From NCBI RefSeq assembly GCF_014199625.1, contig NZ_JACHNY010000002.1:124001-188000 (forward strand): 64,000 nucleotides of DNA, given 5' to 3'. The notes below the pieces were generated by a model. The model was not told the DNA's origin. It was given only the letters and a program-made list of their open reading frames with translations, and did not search any database. Origin of the DNA: Sphingomonas abaci (GTDB lineage: Bacteria > Pseudomonadota > Alphaproteobacteria > Sphingomonadales > Sphingomonadaceae). This document shows, piece after piece, positions 56,054 to 64,000 of this stretch (positions are counted from its first letter, which is position 1; each line of letters starts with the position of its first letter). The position numbers were made by a program, and so were the translations under genes.

Positions 56054-56815
56054 TCAGGCGAAGGTCGCCTTCGCCGAACGGCGGCGGTAGCGGGCGGTCG
56101 CGCCGACCATCGCGAAGCCGACCAGCATCAGCGCCCAGGTGGCGGGTTCGGGAACGGCGGCGACAGTGCCCGAGTCCTGGGTGAAGAAGCCGACGGTGTG
56201 GTTGTCGGACTCGTAACCGCCGACCTGCGGCTTCTCGAAGAAGGTGATCGCATCGAACGTGCCGTCCTGGTCGAAGAAGTTCAGGAAGGCGTAGGGCTGG
56301 GTGTTGTTCTTGCCCTTGTACGCGTCGTTCGGGTTGCCGTTATAGGCTGGCATGCTGGCGAACACCTTCGCGATGTCCTCAGCCGAGTAGGTGAAGACGG
56401 TCTGGCCGTTCTTCAGGAAAGTGAGCTGGTTGCCATTGTCCAACGCCGACAGCCAGAAGCCGAAATAGTTGATGCCGCGCGCGTCGGTGGTCGCCAGGTT
56501 CAGCGTGTAGCCGGTGCCGTTGCTGGTCACGGCATAATTGCCAGTGCCGCCCGCGCCGCCGAACTGATCGGCCTTCGTGACATTCACGCCCGAATAGCTG
56601 CCGGTGATCACGCCGTTGGTGCCAAAGTCGGTGGAGAAGGACTGGCTGCCGGTGGGACGGTTGTCGAACGTCTCGACACCCTTGGTCGCGAAGACGGCGG
56701 TCGAGTTCTGGACGCCTGCGGCCTCGTACGTCACTTTGAAGTTGGCGGCATTCGCAGCCGTCGGAGCAGCGATCGCGGCAACAGCCGTAGCGATGACAAA
56801 GATCGAATTCTTCAA
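56054..56815 (-). CDS. PEP-CTERM (PEPxxWA) sorting domain surface protein
   Basis: Probable exosortase substrate of 253 residues. It has a signal peptide (MKNSIFVIATAVAAIAAP to TAANA), a beta-rich body with FDNRPTGSQSFSTDFG and NYFGFWLSALDNGNQLTF, a pattern also seen in the Npun_F0296-like exosortase-dependent proteins, and the C-terminal sorting tail VPEPATWALMLVG, a hydrophobic helix and RYRRRSAK. The start is the TTG at 56815, which has GGGGAAAG five bases upstream and gives a normal signal peptide; the ATG 15 codons earlier would add a charged leader. It is likely processed by the XrtA system whose genes lie at 26-35 kb. Confidence 0.88.
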   Translation of the reverse strand: MKNSIFVIATAVAAIAAPTAANAANFKVTYEAAGVQNSTAVFATKGVETFDNRPTGSQSFSTDFGTNGVITGSYSGVNVTKADQFGGAGGTGNYAVTSNGTGYTLNLATTDARGINYFGFWLSALDNGNQLTFLKNGQTVFTYSAEDIAKVFASMPAYNGNPNDAYKGKNNTQPYAFLNFFDQDGTFDAITFFEKPQVGGYESDNHTVGFFTQDSGTVAAVPEPATWALMLVGFAMVGATARYRRRSAKATFA

Positions 56816-57234
56816 GAGTCTTTCCCCGTTTTGAATGGCGCGTTTCTGTTCGTCGTCCAATTCGGGAGACTTATCTGTGAGCGTCTTCCGATCGGATCGC
56901 CGGGGTCGATAGGTTTAACGCCAAATAAACGCATTATAGGACCACGACAGCGTTTGTCTCGAAACGGGACGGTGATGAATAAAATGATGTAAAGTGGGGA
57001 AAGATATTCTTAAGAAACGTTGCCAACGTTTTAAAGAAACTTGCTCCAATGTGGAGGCATGTGCCGCGCTATTTGGTGGGTTCTCAACGATAAGTTATTG
57101 ATTGGGAGGGAAAGTGTGGCGCAACGGGCGCTCCCGTTCGAAGCAGGAGCGCCAAGGCTGAACATCCGCTGCCGGGGCAGCAAGCGTCGCGGCCGAGCGC
57201 ACTCGGCCTGGTCGCTGATTCGGATGCGCGCCGG
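56816..57234. other. AT-rich regulatory gap upstream of the PEP-CTERM gene
   Basis: About 420 bp without a convincing gene. The part 56920-57050 is clearly more AT-rich than the window, with sequences such as CATTATAGG and GATGAATAAAATGATG, and contains the palindrome at 57015-57031. It probably holds the PEP-CTERM promoter. A weak frame from 57059 (rejected) runs towards the acyl-CoA dehydrogenase gene. Confidence 0.6.
57015..57031. promoter_or_regulatory. Perfect 8-1-8 palindrome AAACGTTG-C-CAACGTTT
   Basis: A single-copy symmetrical operator-like site 200 bp upstream of the PEP-CTERM start codon, in the AT-rich patch. Symmetric sites with this central TTGCCAA pattern are typical of dimeric regulators; which protein binds is not known. 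Confidence 0.5.
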
Positions 57235-58338
57235 TCAGGCGGCGCGGCCGAGTGCGATATAGCGTTGCAGATGCTGGTCCTGATCGCCCATCTGATGGTC
57301 GATCATCGTGATCCGCTTGGCATAATGCGACAGCGGCAATTCCCAGGTCATGCCAATGCCGCCATGCAGTTGGATCGCTTCTTCCGCGACGAGCTGCCCC
57401 GTAGCGCCGACGGTGTATTTCGCCGCCGACAAGCGCCGGTCGCGGTCCGCGCCCTGGTCGTGATCGAAGGCATCGGCGGCGTTGATGACGGCGGAGCGCG
57501 CCTGTTCCACCTCCAGCAGCACGGTGGCGATGCGATGCTGCAGCGCCTGGAACTTGCCGATCGGCACGCCGAACTGCTTGCGGGTGCGCAGATACTCGAT
57601 CGTCATCGCCTTGGCGACCTCCATCGCCCCCAGTGCCTCCGCCGACAAGGCGAGCAGCGCGGCGGCCTCGGCGGCGGCAAGGGCGGCGCGACCGTCCGCC
57701 GCGACGCGGGCGTCAGCGGTCAGCGTGACGCCGGACAGGCGCACCTCGCCGGACCGTCCGCCATCGACATTGGCATAACCCTGGATGGAGACGCCCGCGG
57801 CGTCGCTCGGCACCAGGAACAGCGATGCGCCGTCCACGGTCTGCGCCGACACCAGCAGCAGCGCGGCCGCCTCCGCCTGAGCGACGACCGCCTTGGCCCC
57901 GTCGATCCGCCAGCCATCGCCATCCGGCGTGGCCCGCGTGGCATAGGGCGCATCGGGACCGCGATCCTGCGGCTCGGCATCGGCCAGCGCCACGATCGAC
58001 GTCCCGGCGATGATCGGCTCGAGCAGGTCGGCGCGCCGTCCGGCGGCCAGCGCATGGCCGACCGTCAATGCACCGAGGAACGGCTCGACTGAAAGCGCGC
58101 GGCCAATCTCTTCGAACACCACCATGATGTCGAAGCCCGATCCGCCGAACCCGCCAGCCGCCTCCGGGAACAGCGCGCCGATCACGCCGAGTTCCGCCAG
58201 TCCCTGCCACACCGCCGGGCTGTAGCCGCTGTCGCCGTAGGCGGCGGCGTTGCGGCGGTCGACCGGCGCCTGCTCGGCCAGGAAACGACGGAGCGTGTCG
58301 GCGAGCATCCGCCGGTCTTCGCTATGCTGGAAATCCAT
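57235..58338 (-). CDS. Acyl-CoA dehydrogenase-like protein, smaller partner
   Basis: A 367-residue ACAD-fold flavoprotein. It starts MDFQHSEDRRMLADTLRRFL, with FGGSGFDIMVVFEEIGRALS and the C-terminal RKQFGVPIGKFQALQHRIA and HGGIGMTWELPLSHYAKR. It follows the larger paralogue with a 1-bp TGATG overlap. Paired, unequal ACAD genes like this often form heterotetramers acting on sterol or aromatic-derived acyl-CoAs, so this one may be the second subunit. Confidence 0.88.
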   Translation of the reverse strand: MDFQHSEDRRMLADTLRRFLAEQAPVDRRNAAAYGDSGYSPAVWQGLAELGVIGALFPEAAGGFGGSGFDIMVVFEEIGRALSVEPFLGALTVGHALAAGRRADLLEPIIAGTSIVALADAEPQDRGPDAPYATRATPDGDGWRIDGAKAVVAQAEAAALLLVSAQTVDGASLFLVPSDAAGVSIQGYANVDGGRSGEVRLSGVTLTADARVAADGRAALAAAEAAALLALSAEALGAMEVAKAMTIEYLRTRKQFGVPIGKFQALQHRIATVLLEVEQARSAVINAADAFDHDQGADRDRRLSAAKYTVGATGQLVAEEAIQLHGGIGMTWELPLSHYAKRITMIDHQMGDQDQHLQRYIALGRAA

Positions 58339-59534
58339 CAGAGCCCCACGATCATCTTGGAAATGATGTTCTTCTGTACTTCGTTCGATCCGCCGAAGAT
58401 CGACAGCTTGCGCATGTTGAAATAGGTCGGCGCGGCGGTGTTCGCGTCCTCGGGTCCGACCGGCGCGCCATTATAGCCTTCCTCCAGCGCTTCGGGCACG
58501 AAGGGCTGGGCATAGATGCCGAAGGCGCGGCGTTGCAGCGCGGTGATCGCCTGGCGGATCTCGGTGCCCTTGATCTTGAGCATCGAGCTTTCCGCCCCCG
58601 GCGCGCCGCCATGCGCCGCCGCCGCGACGACGCGCAGATTGGTGGTGGCCATGTTGGCCAGATCGATCTCGATCCGCGCCAGCCGCGCCGCGAACAGCGG
58701 ATCGTCGGCCAGGGGGCGGCCGCCGCGGGTCAGCGACGAGGCCGTCGCCCGCAATCGGTCGAACGCCGCCGCGGACGCGCCGACCCCGGCGATGTTGGTG
58801 CGCTCATAGGTCAGCAGATATTTGGCGTAGGTCCAGCCCTTGTTCTCCTCGCCGACCAGGTTCTCGACCGGCACACGGACATCGGTGAAGAAGACCTCGT
58901 TCACCTCGGCGTCGCCGTCGAGCAGCACGATCGGCCGCACCTCGACGCCGGGGCTCTTCATGTCGATCAGGAGGAAGGAGATGCCTTCCTGCGCCTTGGC
59001 GGTCGGATCGGTGCGGACCAGGCAGAAGATCCAGTCGGCATATTGGCCCAGCGTCGTCCAGGTCTTCTGACCATTGACGACATAATGGTTGCCGTCGCGA
59101 ACCGCGCTGGTCTTGAGGCTGGCGAGGTCGGAGCCCGCGCCCGGCTCCGAATAGCCCTGGCACCACCAGTCGGTGCCGTCGAGGATGCGCGGCAGGTAGT
59201 GGCGTCGCTGTTCCTCCGAGCCATATTTGATCAGGACGGGGGCGAGCATCGACAGGCCGAAGGGGACAAGGCGCGGCGCGAAGGCGCGTGCCGCCTCGTC
59301 GTCGAAGATCGCGCGCTGGACCACGGACCAACCGGGGCCGCCGTAGCGCTCGGGCCAGTGATTGGCGAGCCAGCCACGCGCATTGAGGATGGCGTGCCAT
59401 TCCTCCATGTCCGCCTTGGTCAGATGGAGGCCGCGCCGGACCTTGTCGGACAGGCGGGTGGGCAGTTTCTCGACGAGGAACTGGCGTACCTCGTCACGGA
59501 AAGCCTCTTCCTCCGGAGTGAAGCGCAGGTCCAT
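58338..59534 (-). CDS. Acyl-CoA dehydrogenase-like protein, larger partner
   Basis: A 398-residue ACAD. N-terminal DLRFTPEEEAFRDEVRQFL, the FAD/substrate region CQGYSEPGAGSDLASLKTSA, and VNGQKTWTTLGQYADW are present. The C-terminal FGGSNEVQKNIISKMI has Gly where MCAD-type enzymes carry the catalytic Glu, so the base may lie elsewhere, as in heteromeric ACADs. First gene of the pair; likely acts with the following one. Confidence 0.9.
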   Translation of the reverse strand: MDLRFTPEEEAFRDEVRQFLVEKLPTRLSDKVRRGLHLTKADMEEWHAILNARGWLANHWPERYGGPGWSVVQRAIFDDEAARAFAPRLVPFGLSMLAPVLIKYGSEEQRRHYLPRILDGTDWWCQGYSEPGAGSDLASLKTSAVRDGNHYVVNGQKTWTTLGQYADWIFCLVRTDPTAKAQEGISFLLIDMKSPGVEVRPIVLLDGDAEVNEVFFTDVRVPVENLVGEENKGWTYAKYLLTYERTNIAGVGASAAAFDRLRATASSLTRGGRPLADDPLFAARLARIEIDLANMATTNLRVVAAAAHGGAPGAESSMLKIKGTEIRQAITALQRRAFGIYAQPFVPEALEEGYNGAPVGPEDANTAAPTYFNMRKLSIFGGSNEVQKNIISKMIVGL

Positions 59535-59625
59535 CGATCCTCTCCCATACCAGCCGGCGAAGGCTTAGCATGGGTTCGGATTCTAGCAAGCGCAAAACAT
59601 ACCCGATCTTCGATAATCGTCCGCG

Positions 59626-60618
59626 CTACTCCGCCGCGACGGCCAGGGGCAGGGTCGCGCCCAATTCGCGCGCGAACCAGCGCGCCGTCTGGGGCAGGCC
59701 GTCGTCCAGCGCGACCCGGGGCTCCCAGCCGAGCAGGCTCCGGGCGCGGGCGATATCGGGGCGGCGGCGGCGAGGATCGTCCTGCGGCAGGTCGTGGTGC
59801 GTCACCCCGCCGTCGCTCGGCACGATCGCGAGCACCTTGGAGAGCAGCTCACCGATCGTGAACTCCTGCGGATTGCCCAGATTGACCGGCTCGGTGCCGT
59901 CGATGTCGCTTTCCATCAGGCGGATCAGCCCTTCCACCATGTCGCTGACATAACAGAAGCTGCGCGTCTGGCTGCCGTCGCCATAGATGGTGATCGGCTC
60001 GCCGCGAAGGGCCTGGCAGACCAGGTTCGACACGACCCGGCCATCGTCCGGATGCATGTGCGGGCCATAGGTGTTGAAGATGCGCGCCACCCGCACCTCG
60101 GCGCGCTTCATCCGCGCATAGTCGAAGGTCATCGCCTCGGCCGCCCGCTTGCCTTCGTCGTAACAGGCGCGTGGGCCGGTGCAGCTCACCCAGCCGCGAT
60201 AGCCCTCGACCTGCGGATGCACCTCCGGATCGCCATAGACCTCGCTGGTCGAGGTAAGGAGGAAACGGGCGCCGGTCTGTTCGGCAAGGCGCAGCAGGTG
60301 ATGCGTCCCGACGACGTTGGTGAGCATCGTATGCTCGGGATCGGCCTGATATTGCGGCGGCGAGGCTGCGCAGGCGCAATTGTAGATGCGGGTGATACGG
60401 TCCGCCTTGTCCAGCACCGCCTGGGGCAGGGGCGCGACGATGTCCGCCTCGACGAAGCTGTAGCGGGGCAGGTCGGCCAGCGAATCGAGGTTGGAGACGC
60501 GTGACGTCTGGAGATTGTCGAGGCAGATCACCTCGAATCCCCGCTCGCTGAGCGCCCGGCACAGATGCGAGCCGATGAAGCCCGCCCCACCGGCGACGAG
60601 GGCGATATCCATGGTCAT
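59626..60618 (-). CDS. UDP-glucuronate decarboxylase-like NAD-dependent epimerase
   Basis: A 330-residue extended SDR. The Rossmann motif is VAGGAGFIGSHLCRAL, with ACAASPPQYQADPEHTM, LLTSTSEVYGDPEVHPQ, the catalytic ACYDEGKRAAEA (Tyr, Lys) and RIFNTYGPHMHPDDGRVV. The SPPQYQ and YDEGKR signatures match UDP-xylose synthases (UXS), so it probably makes UDP-xylose or a related pentose nucleotide. AAGGAGAG precedes the ATG. It lies 12 bp after the last of the glycosyltransferases. Confidence 0.9.
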   Translation of the reverse strand: MTMDIALVAGGAGFIGSHLCRALSERGFEVICLDNLQTSRVSNLDSLADLPRYSFVEADIVAPLPQAVLDKADRITRIYNCACAASPPQYQADPEHTMLTNVVGTHHLLRLAEQTGARFLLTSTSEVYGDPEVHPQVEGYRGWVSCTGPRACYDEGKRAAEAMTFDYARMKRAEVRVARIFNTYGPHMHPDDGRVVSNLVCQALRGEPITIYGDGSQTRSFCYVSDMVEGLIRLMESDIDGTEPVNLGNPQEFTIGELLSKVLAIVPSDGGVTHHDLPQDDPRRRRPDIARARSLLGWEPRVALDDGLPQTARWFARELGATLPLAVAAE

Positions 60619-60630
60619 GCCATTCTCTCC

Positions 60631-61707
60631 TTAGACAAGGGACGCGACCGGCGCGGCGAGGCGCAGGGCGGCGGTCAGGTGGCGTTCGAGCTCCTCGGCC
60701 CGGTGCGCGGCGGTATGTTCGGCGAGGATGCGGGCGCGGCCGGCGCGGCCGATCGAGTCGAGGTCGGCGTCGGCCAGCATCGCGGCGACATCGTCCGGTC
60801 CATCAGCGAGCAGGATCTCGGCGCCGGGCGCGAGCAGCGCGTCCAGCCCGTCCCAGCGGTCGGAGATGATCGCGGTGCCGCAGGCGCCGGCCTCGAACAA
60901 GCGGACCGAGGGCGACCAGCCCGCCGCGATCATGTCGGCGCGGGTCACGTTCAGCGTCGCGCGGCTCGCGGAATAGAAACCGGGATGGTCGGCGGGCGGC
61001 AGATGCTCGATCCGCTCGACATTGGCGGGCCAGTCGATGTCGGCGGGATATTGCGGTCCGGCGACGACGAAGCGGCGCTCGGGCGCGGCGCGGGCCGGCT
61101 CGATCAGCAGCCGCTCCAGCGTCGGCTGGCGATCGGGGCTGTAGGTGCCGAGATAGGAGAGGTCCCAGCGCTTGCCCGTGTCCAGCGGGCGATAGCGTTC
61201 GGCATCGACCGAGCAATAGAGCGGCCGCGCGGCGGGAGAGCCGTAGTGCCGCTCCAGCCGCTCCAGCGTCGGCCCGCCGGTGAACGACAGATAGACGGCA
61301 TAACCGGGGATCAGCGCCGCCGACAGATAGTCGTACGCGCCGCGGTCCAGGGCGGCGAGCGTCACCGGCGTGTCGATATCGTAGAAGCCGACCGGCCCGC
61401 TCGCCCAGCTTTGCGCGAGGTGGCCGACCGCGATGCCGTCGGGCACATAGGAGCCGACGATCACCGCATCGGCCGTGGCGATCTCGTGCCGCCAGCGGCT
61501 CAGGTCGTCGAGCCCGTCATAGAATTCGAGCCGGCAGTAGCCGGGCGACGGTTCGTCGCGGTGCTCGGCATACCAGGGCTTGTCCCGTTCCAGAAACAGG
61601 ATGTCATGCCCGCGCGCAGCGAAGGCGGCGAGCAGCGCGCGGAAGGTGGTGGCATGGCCATTCCCCCAGGAGGAGGAGAGGGTGAGGCCCAGAACAACGA
61701 GCTTCAT
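60631..61707 (-). CDS. CgeB-like glycosyltransferase
   Basis: A 358-residue GT-B fold protein of the CgeB/DUF3880-type. The N-terminus MKLVVLGLTLSSSWGNGHATT and the later LSYLGTYSPDRQPTLERL and SPSVRLFEAGACGTAIISDRWDG (summarised as RLFEAGACGTAIISD) are characteristic. The Glu in FEAGACG is the nucleotide-sugar contact. It starts with an ATGA overlap with the next gene upstream. The acceptor is unknown. Confidence 0.85.
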   Translation of the reverse strand: MKLVVLGLTLSSSWGNGHATTFRALLAAFAARGHDILFLERDKPWYAEHRDEPSPGYCRLEFYDGLDDLSRWRHEIATADAVIVGSYVPDGIAVGHLAQSWASGPVGFYDIDTPVTLAALDRGAYDYLSAALIPGYAVYLSFTGGPTLERLERHYGSPAARPLYCSVDAERYRPLDTGKRWDLSYLGTYSPDRQPTLERLLIEPARAAPERRFVVAGPQYPADIDWPANVERIEHLPPADHPGFYSASRATLNVTRADMIAAGWSPSVRLFEAGACGTAIISDRWDGLDALLAPGAEILLADGPDDVAAMLADADLDSIGRAGRARILAEHTAAHRAEELERHLTAALRLAAPVASLV

Positions 61708-62792
61708 GCCGCCACCCGCCGGGCCAAGACGCGGTCGCGCAGCAGCGCGTCGAGCCGGTCGCCGCGCTGGTCATAGGTATGCTCCGCCAGCACCCGCGCC
61801 AGCGCCGCCCGGCCGATCGCCTGGGCACGCTCGGCGTCCAGCATGGCGAGATGCTCGGCCACGTCCTGCCCGTCGCGGGCGACCAGCACCTCCTCGCTCG
61901 GCTTCAGGAACAGTTCGATCCCTTCCCAGGCGTCGGTGATCAGGCAGGCGGCGGCGCCGGCCGCCTCGAACACGCGGGTGGCGGGCGAGAAGCCGATATG
62001 CGCCATCGAGTCGCGCGCGACGTTCAGCACCGCCCGCGGCGTGCAGTTGAACGCATTGTGCTCGGCGGTGAAGACATGGCCGCGATGGCGGACATTTTCG
62101 GGCATTGCCTTGCTGTCCCAGCCATTGCCGCCGATCAGGAACCGGCGATCGGCCAGCAACGCGGCAGGACGCAGGAAGAATTCCTCTACCCGCGCCTCGC
62201 GGTCGGGCAGCCGGTTGCCGAGGAATGCCAGGTCGCAGGCGAAGCGCGGGTCGGGCGGCACCGGATGATGGGTGCTGGGATCGAGCGCGTTGTAAACCGG
62301 CACGCATTCGGCCGCGCCGAAGCCGCGATAGGCGTCGACCACCGGATCGCCACCGCCATAGGTCAGCACCAGGTCGAGATCGGGCAGCGCGGCGCGCACC
62401 GGATGGCCGGGATCGGCGCGCATTTCGTCCAGCGTCGCGGCGGCATCGACGTCCCAGAAGATCTTGAGCGCCTGGCGGTTCGCATGGGCGACGATACCCT
62501 CCAGCAGTTCCCGGTCGAACACGCCGACGCCATTGGCCTTGACAACGATATCGGCGTCGCGCGCCTCGGCCAGCACGCCCTGCACCGCCTCGATCGTCGC
62601 GGGATAGACGACCGAGCGCGCCCAGGAGGGCGGATCGATGTCGCGATGCTGCTGCCGGTCGAATGCATCGGGTTCGTAGAAGCTGATCTCGTGCCCACGC
62701 TCGGCGAGCGCGCGCAGGATGCCGCGATAATAGGTGGCGGCCCCGTTCCAGTAAGACGAGAGCAGGCTGGAGCCGTAAAAGGCGATCTTCAC
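61704..62792 (-). CDS. CgeB-like glycosyltransferase
   Basis: A 362-residue homologue of the preceding gene. It starts with GTG: KIAFYGSSLLSSYWNGAATYYRG, then FLGNRLPDREARVEEFF, and TRVFEAAGAAACLITDAW with the equivalent Glu. The start lies in a GTGA overlap with the gene upstream and the stop overlaps the one downstream. Confidence 0.85.
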   Translation of the reverse strand: MKIAFYGSSLLSSYWNGAATYYRGILRALAERGHEISFYEPDAFDRQQHRDIDPPSWARSVVYPATIEAVQGVLAEARDADIVVKANGVGVFDRELLEGIVAHANRQALKIFWDVDAAATLDEMRADPGHPVRAALPDLDLVLTYGGGDPVVDAYRGFGAAECVPVYNALDPSTHHPVPPDPRFACDLAFLGNRLPDREARVEEFFLRPAALLADRRFLIGGNGWDSKAMPENVRHRGHVFTAEHNAFNCTPRAVLNVARDSMAHIGFSPATRVFEAAGAAACLITDAWEGIELFLKPSEEVLVARDGQDVAEHLAMLDAERAQAIGRAALARVLAEHTYDQRGDRLDALLRDRVLARRVAA

Positions 62793-63901
62793 GCGGCGTT
62801 CCTTCGATTGGGCAGGGCGTCCAGCGTGGCGAGGATCGCCATCAGCTCGTCGACGCGGTGGGCGCAGGTGTGGCGGGCCAGGATCGTCTCCAGCCCGGCG
62901 GCGGCGAGCGACCGGCGCAGATCGGCATCCTCGCGCAAGGCCCGCAGGGTCCGCGTCATCGCGTCGCCGTCGGCGGCGAAGAGGAAGTCGGTGCCTGGGC
63001 GGAACAGATGCTCGGCATCCTCCCATGGCGCGGAGGCGAGCGGGATGCCGCAGGCCAGCGCCTCGAACACCCGGATCGTCGGGATGCCGGGCAACAGGCT
63101 GGTGTAATAGCGACGCGGCACGTGGACGGTCGCCAGCGCCCGCGCGAAGATCGCGGGTGCCGCCGCATTGGGGGCCCAGCCATGATAGGTCGCGCCCGCC
63201 GCCGCCAGCATCGCCCTGGCCTCGTCCGGATAGCGGACGCCGTAGATGTCGAGCGGCAAGCCAGCGGCGCGGGCGGGTTCGAGCAGATAGTCCGCGATCT
63301 CTCGCGTGCGCTCGCCATCGCCCCAATTGCCGATCCAGACCAGGCCCGCGCGCACGCCGTCCTCGGCCGGCGGGTGGAAGCGGCGGGGATCGGCGGCCTC
63401 GTGCCAGGTCCAGACCCGCTCGCCCCAGCCCCAGCCGCGATAGACGCGGGCAAGCGTCTCGCCGAACGCCAGCACGCCGTCATAGCCGCTGAGGTCGTAG
63501 GCGCGCATCTCGTCGGGCGCGCTGACCGCGCGGTGATGCGTGTCGTGGAAGAGCAGCGTGAAGCGCGCGCCCCGCTTGCGTAGCGTGCCGAGCGTCGCGA
63601 CCAGGTCATGGTCGTTCCATTCATGGACGATGACGAGGTCGGCATCCTCCGCCTGCGCGGCGACGGCCTCGGCGAGCGGCACGCTGCGATCGGCGAGTTC
63701 GGGATAGGCGCTGCGATAGGGAGCGAGCGCCGTCTCGCCATGGTCGGCGAGCAGGTTGGTCAGACTCCAGGGCGCGGGCGGCGCGATCGCGGTGACGTCG
63801 TGCCCGCGTGCGACCAGCTCGCTCAGCACGCCGCGCACGAAATGCGCATTGCCATGGTTCCAGCAGGATTCGAGGCTGTGGGTGAAGTAGACGATCTTCA
63901 T
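62789..63901 (-). CDS. CgeB-like glycosyltransferase
   Basis: A 370-residue third member. It starts MKIVYFTHSLESCWNHGNAH, and has WIGNWGDGERTREIADYLL and TIRVFEALACGIPLASAPW, which again holds the Glu of the family. The stop overlaps the next start by 4 bp (GTGA) and its own ATG overlaps the end of the gene at the right edge. The three tandem copies probably arose by duplication and may assemble different linkages in one glycan. Confidence 0.85.
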   Translation of the reverse strand: MKIVYFTHSLESCWNHGNAHFVRGVLSELVARGHDVTAIAPPAPWSLTNLLADHGETALAPYRSAYPELADRSVPLAEAVAAQAEDADLVIVHEWNDHDLVATLGTLRKRGARFTLLFHDTHHRAVSAPDEMRAYDLSGYDGVLAFGETLARVYRGWGWGERVWTWHEAADPRRFHPPAEDGVRAGLVWIGNWGDGERTREIADYLLEPARAAGLPLDIYGVRYPDEARAMLAAAGATYHGWAPNAAAPAIFARALATVHVPRRYYTSLLPGIPTIRVFEALACGIPLASAPWEDAEHLFRPGTDFLFAADGDAMTRTLRALREDADLRRSLAAAGLETILARHTCAHRVDELMAILATLDALPNRRNAA

Positions 63902-64000
63902 GCCGCCACCTGTCCGGCCGCTGGCACCGGTCCGGCGGCCCGGTCGAGCAGCCGGTCGTAGATTGCAATCATCCCCGCCGCCATCGCCGCTGGGGCATAG
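63898..64000 (-). CDS. C-terminal fragment of a gene running off the right edge
   Basis: Only the last 33 residues are in the window, ending AGPVPAAGQVAA, with an amphipathic AAGMIAIYDRLLDRA segment. It overlaps the next start by ATGA. It is probably another gene of the glycosyltransferase operon; too little is visible to name it. Confidence 0.6.
   Translation of the reverse strand, partial: YAPAAMAAGMIAIYDRLLDRAAGPVPAAGQVAA

Noticed and set aside
54076..56184. Plus-strand open frame of 702 codons
   Set aside because: It is antisense to rplM, ctaA, the small helical protein and the end of the PEP-CTERM gene; composition is shadow-like.
57059..57262. Plus-strand frame starting MCRAIWWVLNDK after GGAGG
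   Set aside because: The putative ribosome binding site is only one base from the ATG, the end is Arg/Ala-rich shadow sequence overlapping the acyl-CoA dehydrogenase gene, and no family is recognised.

Overview
The window is a GC-rich, densely coding stretch of an alphaproteobacterial chromosome, most likely a sphingomonad (Sphingomonas or a close relative). The clues are the protein sequences themselves, a MutL carrying its own endonuclease motif, GTTC-N7-GTTC SOS boxes in front of lexA, a GGAAC-N17-CGTT (EcfG-type) promoter, and a surface protein ending in a PEPxxWA sorting tail. I see no tRNA, rRNA, CRISPR array, prophage or transposase. Nearly all long reading frames opposite the listed genes are GC-driven shadows.

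Layout. 1-3.8 kb: cell-shape genes mreB-mreC (mreC runs off the left edge), divergent from mutL. 4-5.6 kb: a PAS-GGDEF protein and a strong bidirectional terminator. 5.6-6.9 kb: the ribosomal operon rpsF-rpsR-rplI. 7-12 kb: fatty-acid synthesis cluster fabD-fabG-acpP-fabF-mltG. Between fabD and fabG sits a frameshifted GxxExxY (PD-(D/E)XK-like) gene bounded by perfect 30-bp inverted repeats. 12-19.9 kb: YjbR, erpA, xth, several exported proteins, a GNAT-like protein, a fatty acid desaturase, an M17 aminopeptidase, a tiny stress-type membrane protein and an SDR. 19.9-25.7 kb: lexA and the tightly overlapping operon trpG-trpD-trpC-moaC-moeA.

25.9-35.5 kb is part of an exosortase A (XrtA/PEP-CTERM) locus: an acyl carrier protein, an acyl-CoA ligase, a PLP decarboxylase, an ExeA-like ATPase, an asparagine-synthase-like protein whose two active sites both look degraded, two GT2 glycosyltransferases and a serine-acetyltransferase-like protein. 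The exosortase itself is not in the window, but a probable substrate with the PEPxxWA tail is encoded 20 kb away at 56 kb.

35.5-42 kb: formaldehyde detoxification (adhI-VOC-fghA), ogt, purU and a TonB-dependent siderophore-type receptor. 42-54.5 kb: a two-component system, lepA, ahpC/ahpF, an isochorismatase-family hydrolase, rimO, anmK, a VWA/CoxE-like protein and rplM-rpsI. 54.6-64 kb: heme A synthase, the PEP-CTERM protein, a pair of acyl-CoA dehydrogenases, a UDP-glucuronate decarboxylase-like enzyme, three overlapping CgeB-like glycosyltransferases and the end of a further gene.

The items most worth following up are the inverted-repeat-bounded GxxExxY unit, the doubly degenerate XrtA-associated amidotransferase, and several cis elements (triple SOS box, EcfG promoter, a terminator hairpin overlapping a ribosome binding site, and an AT-rich perfect palindrome upstream of the PEP-CTERM gene).
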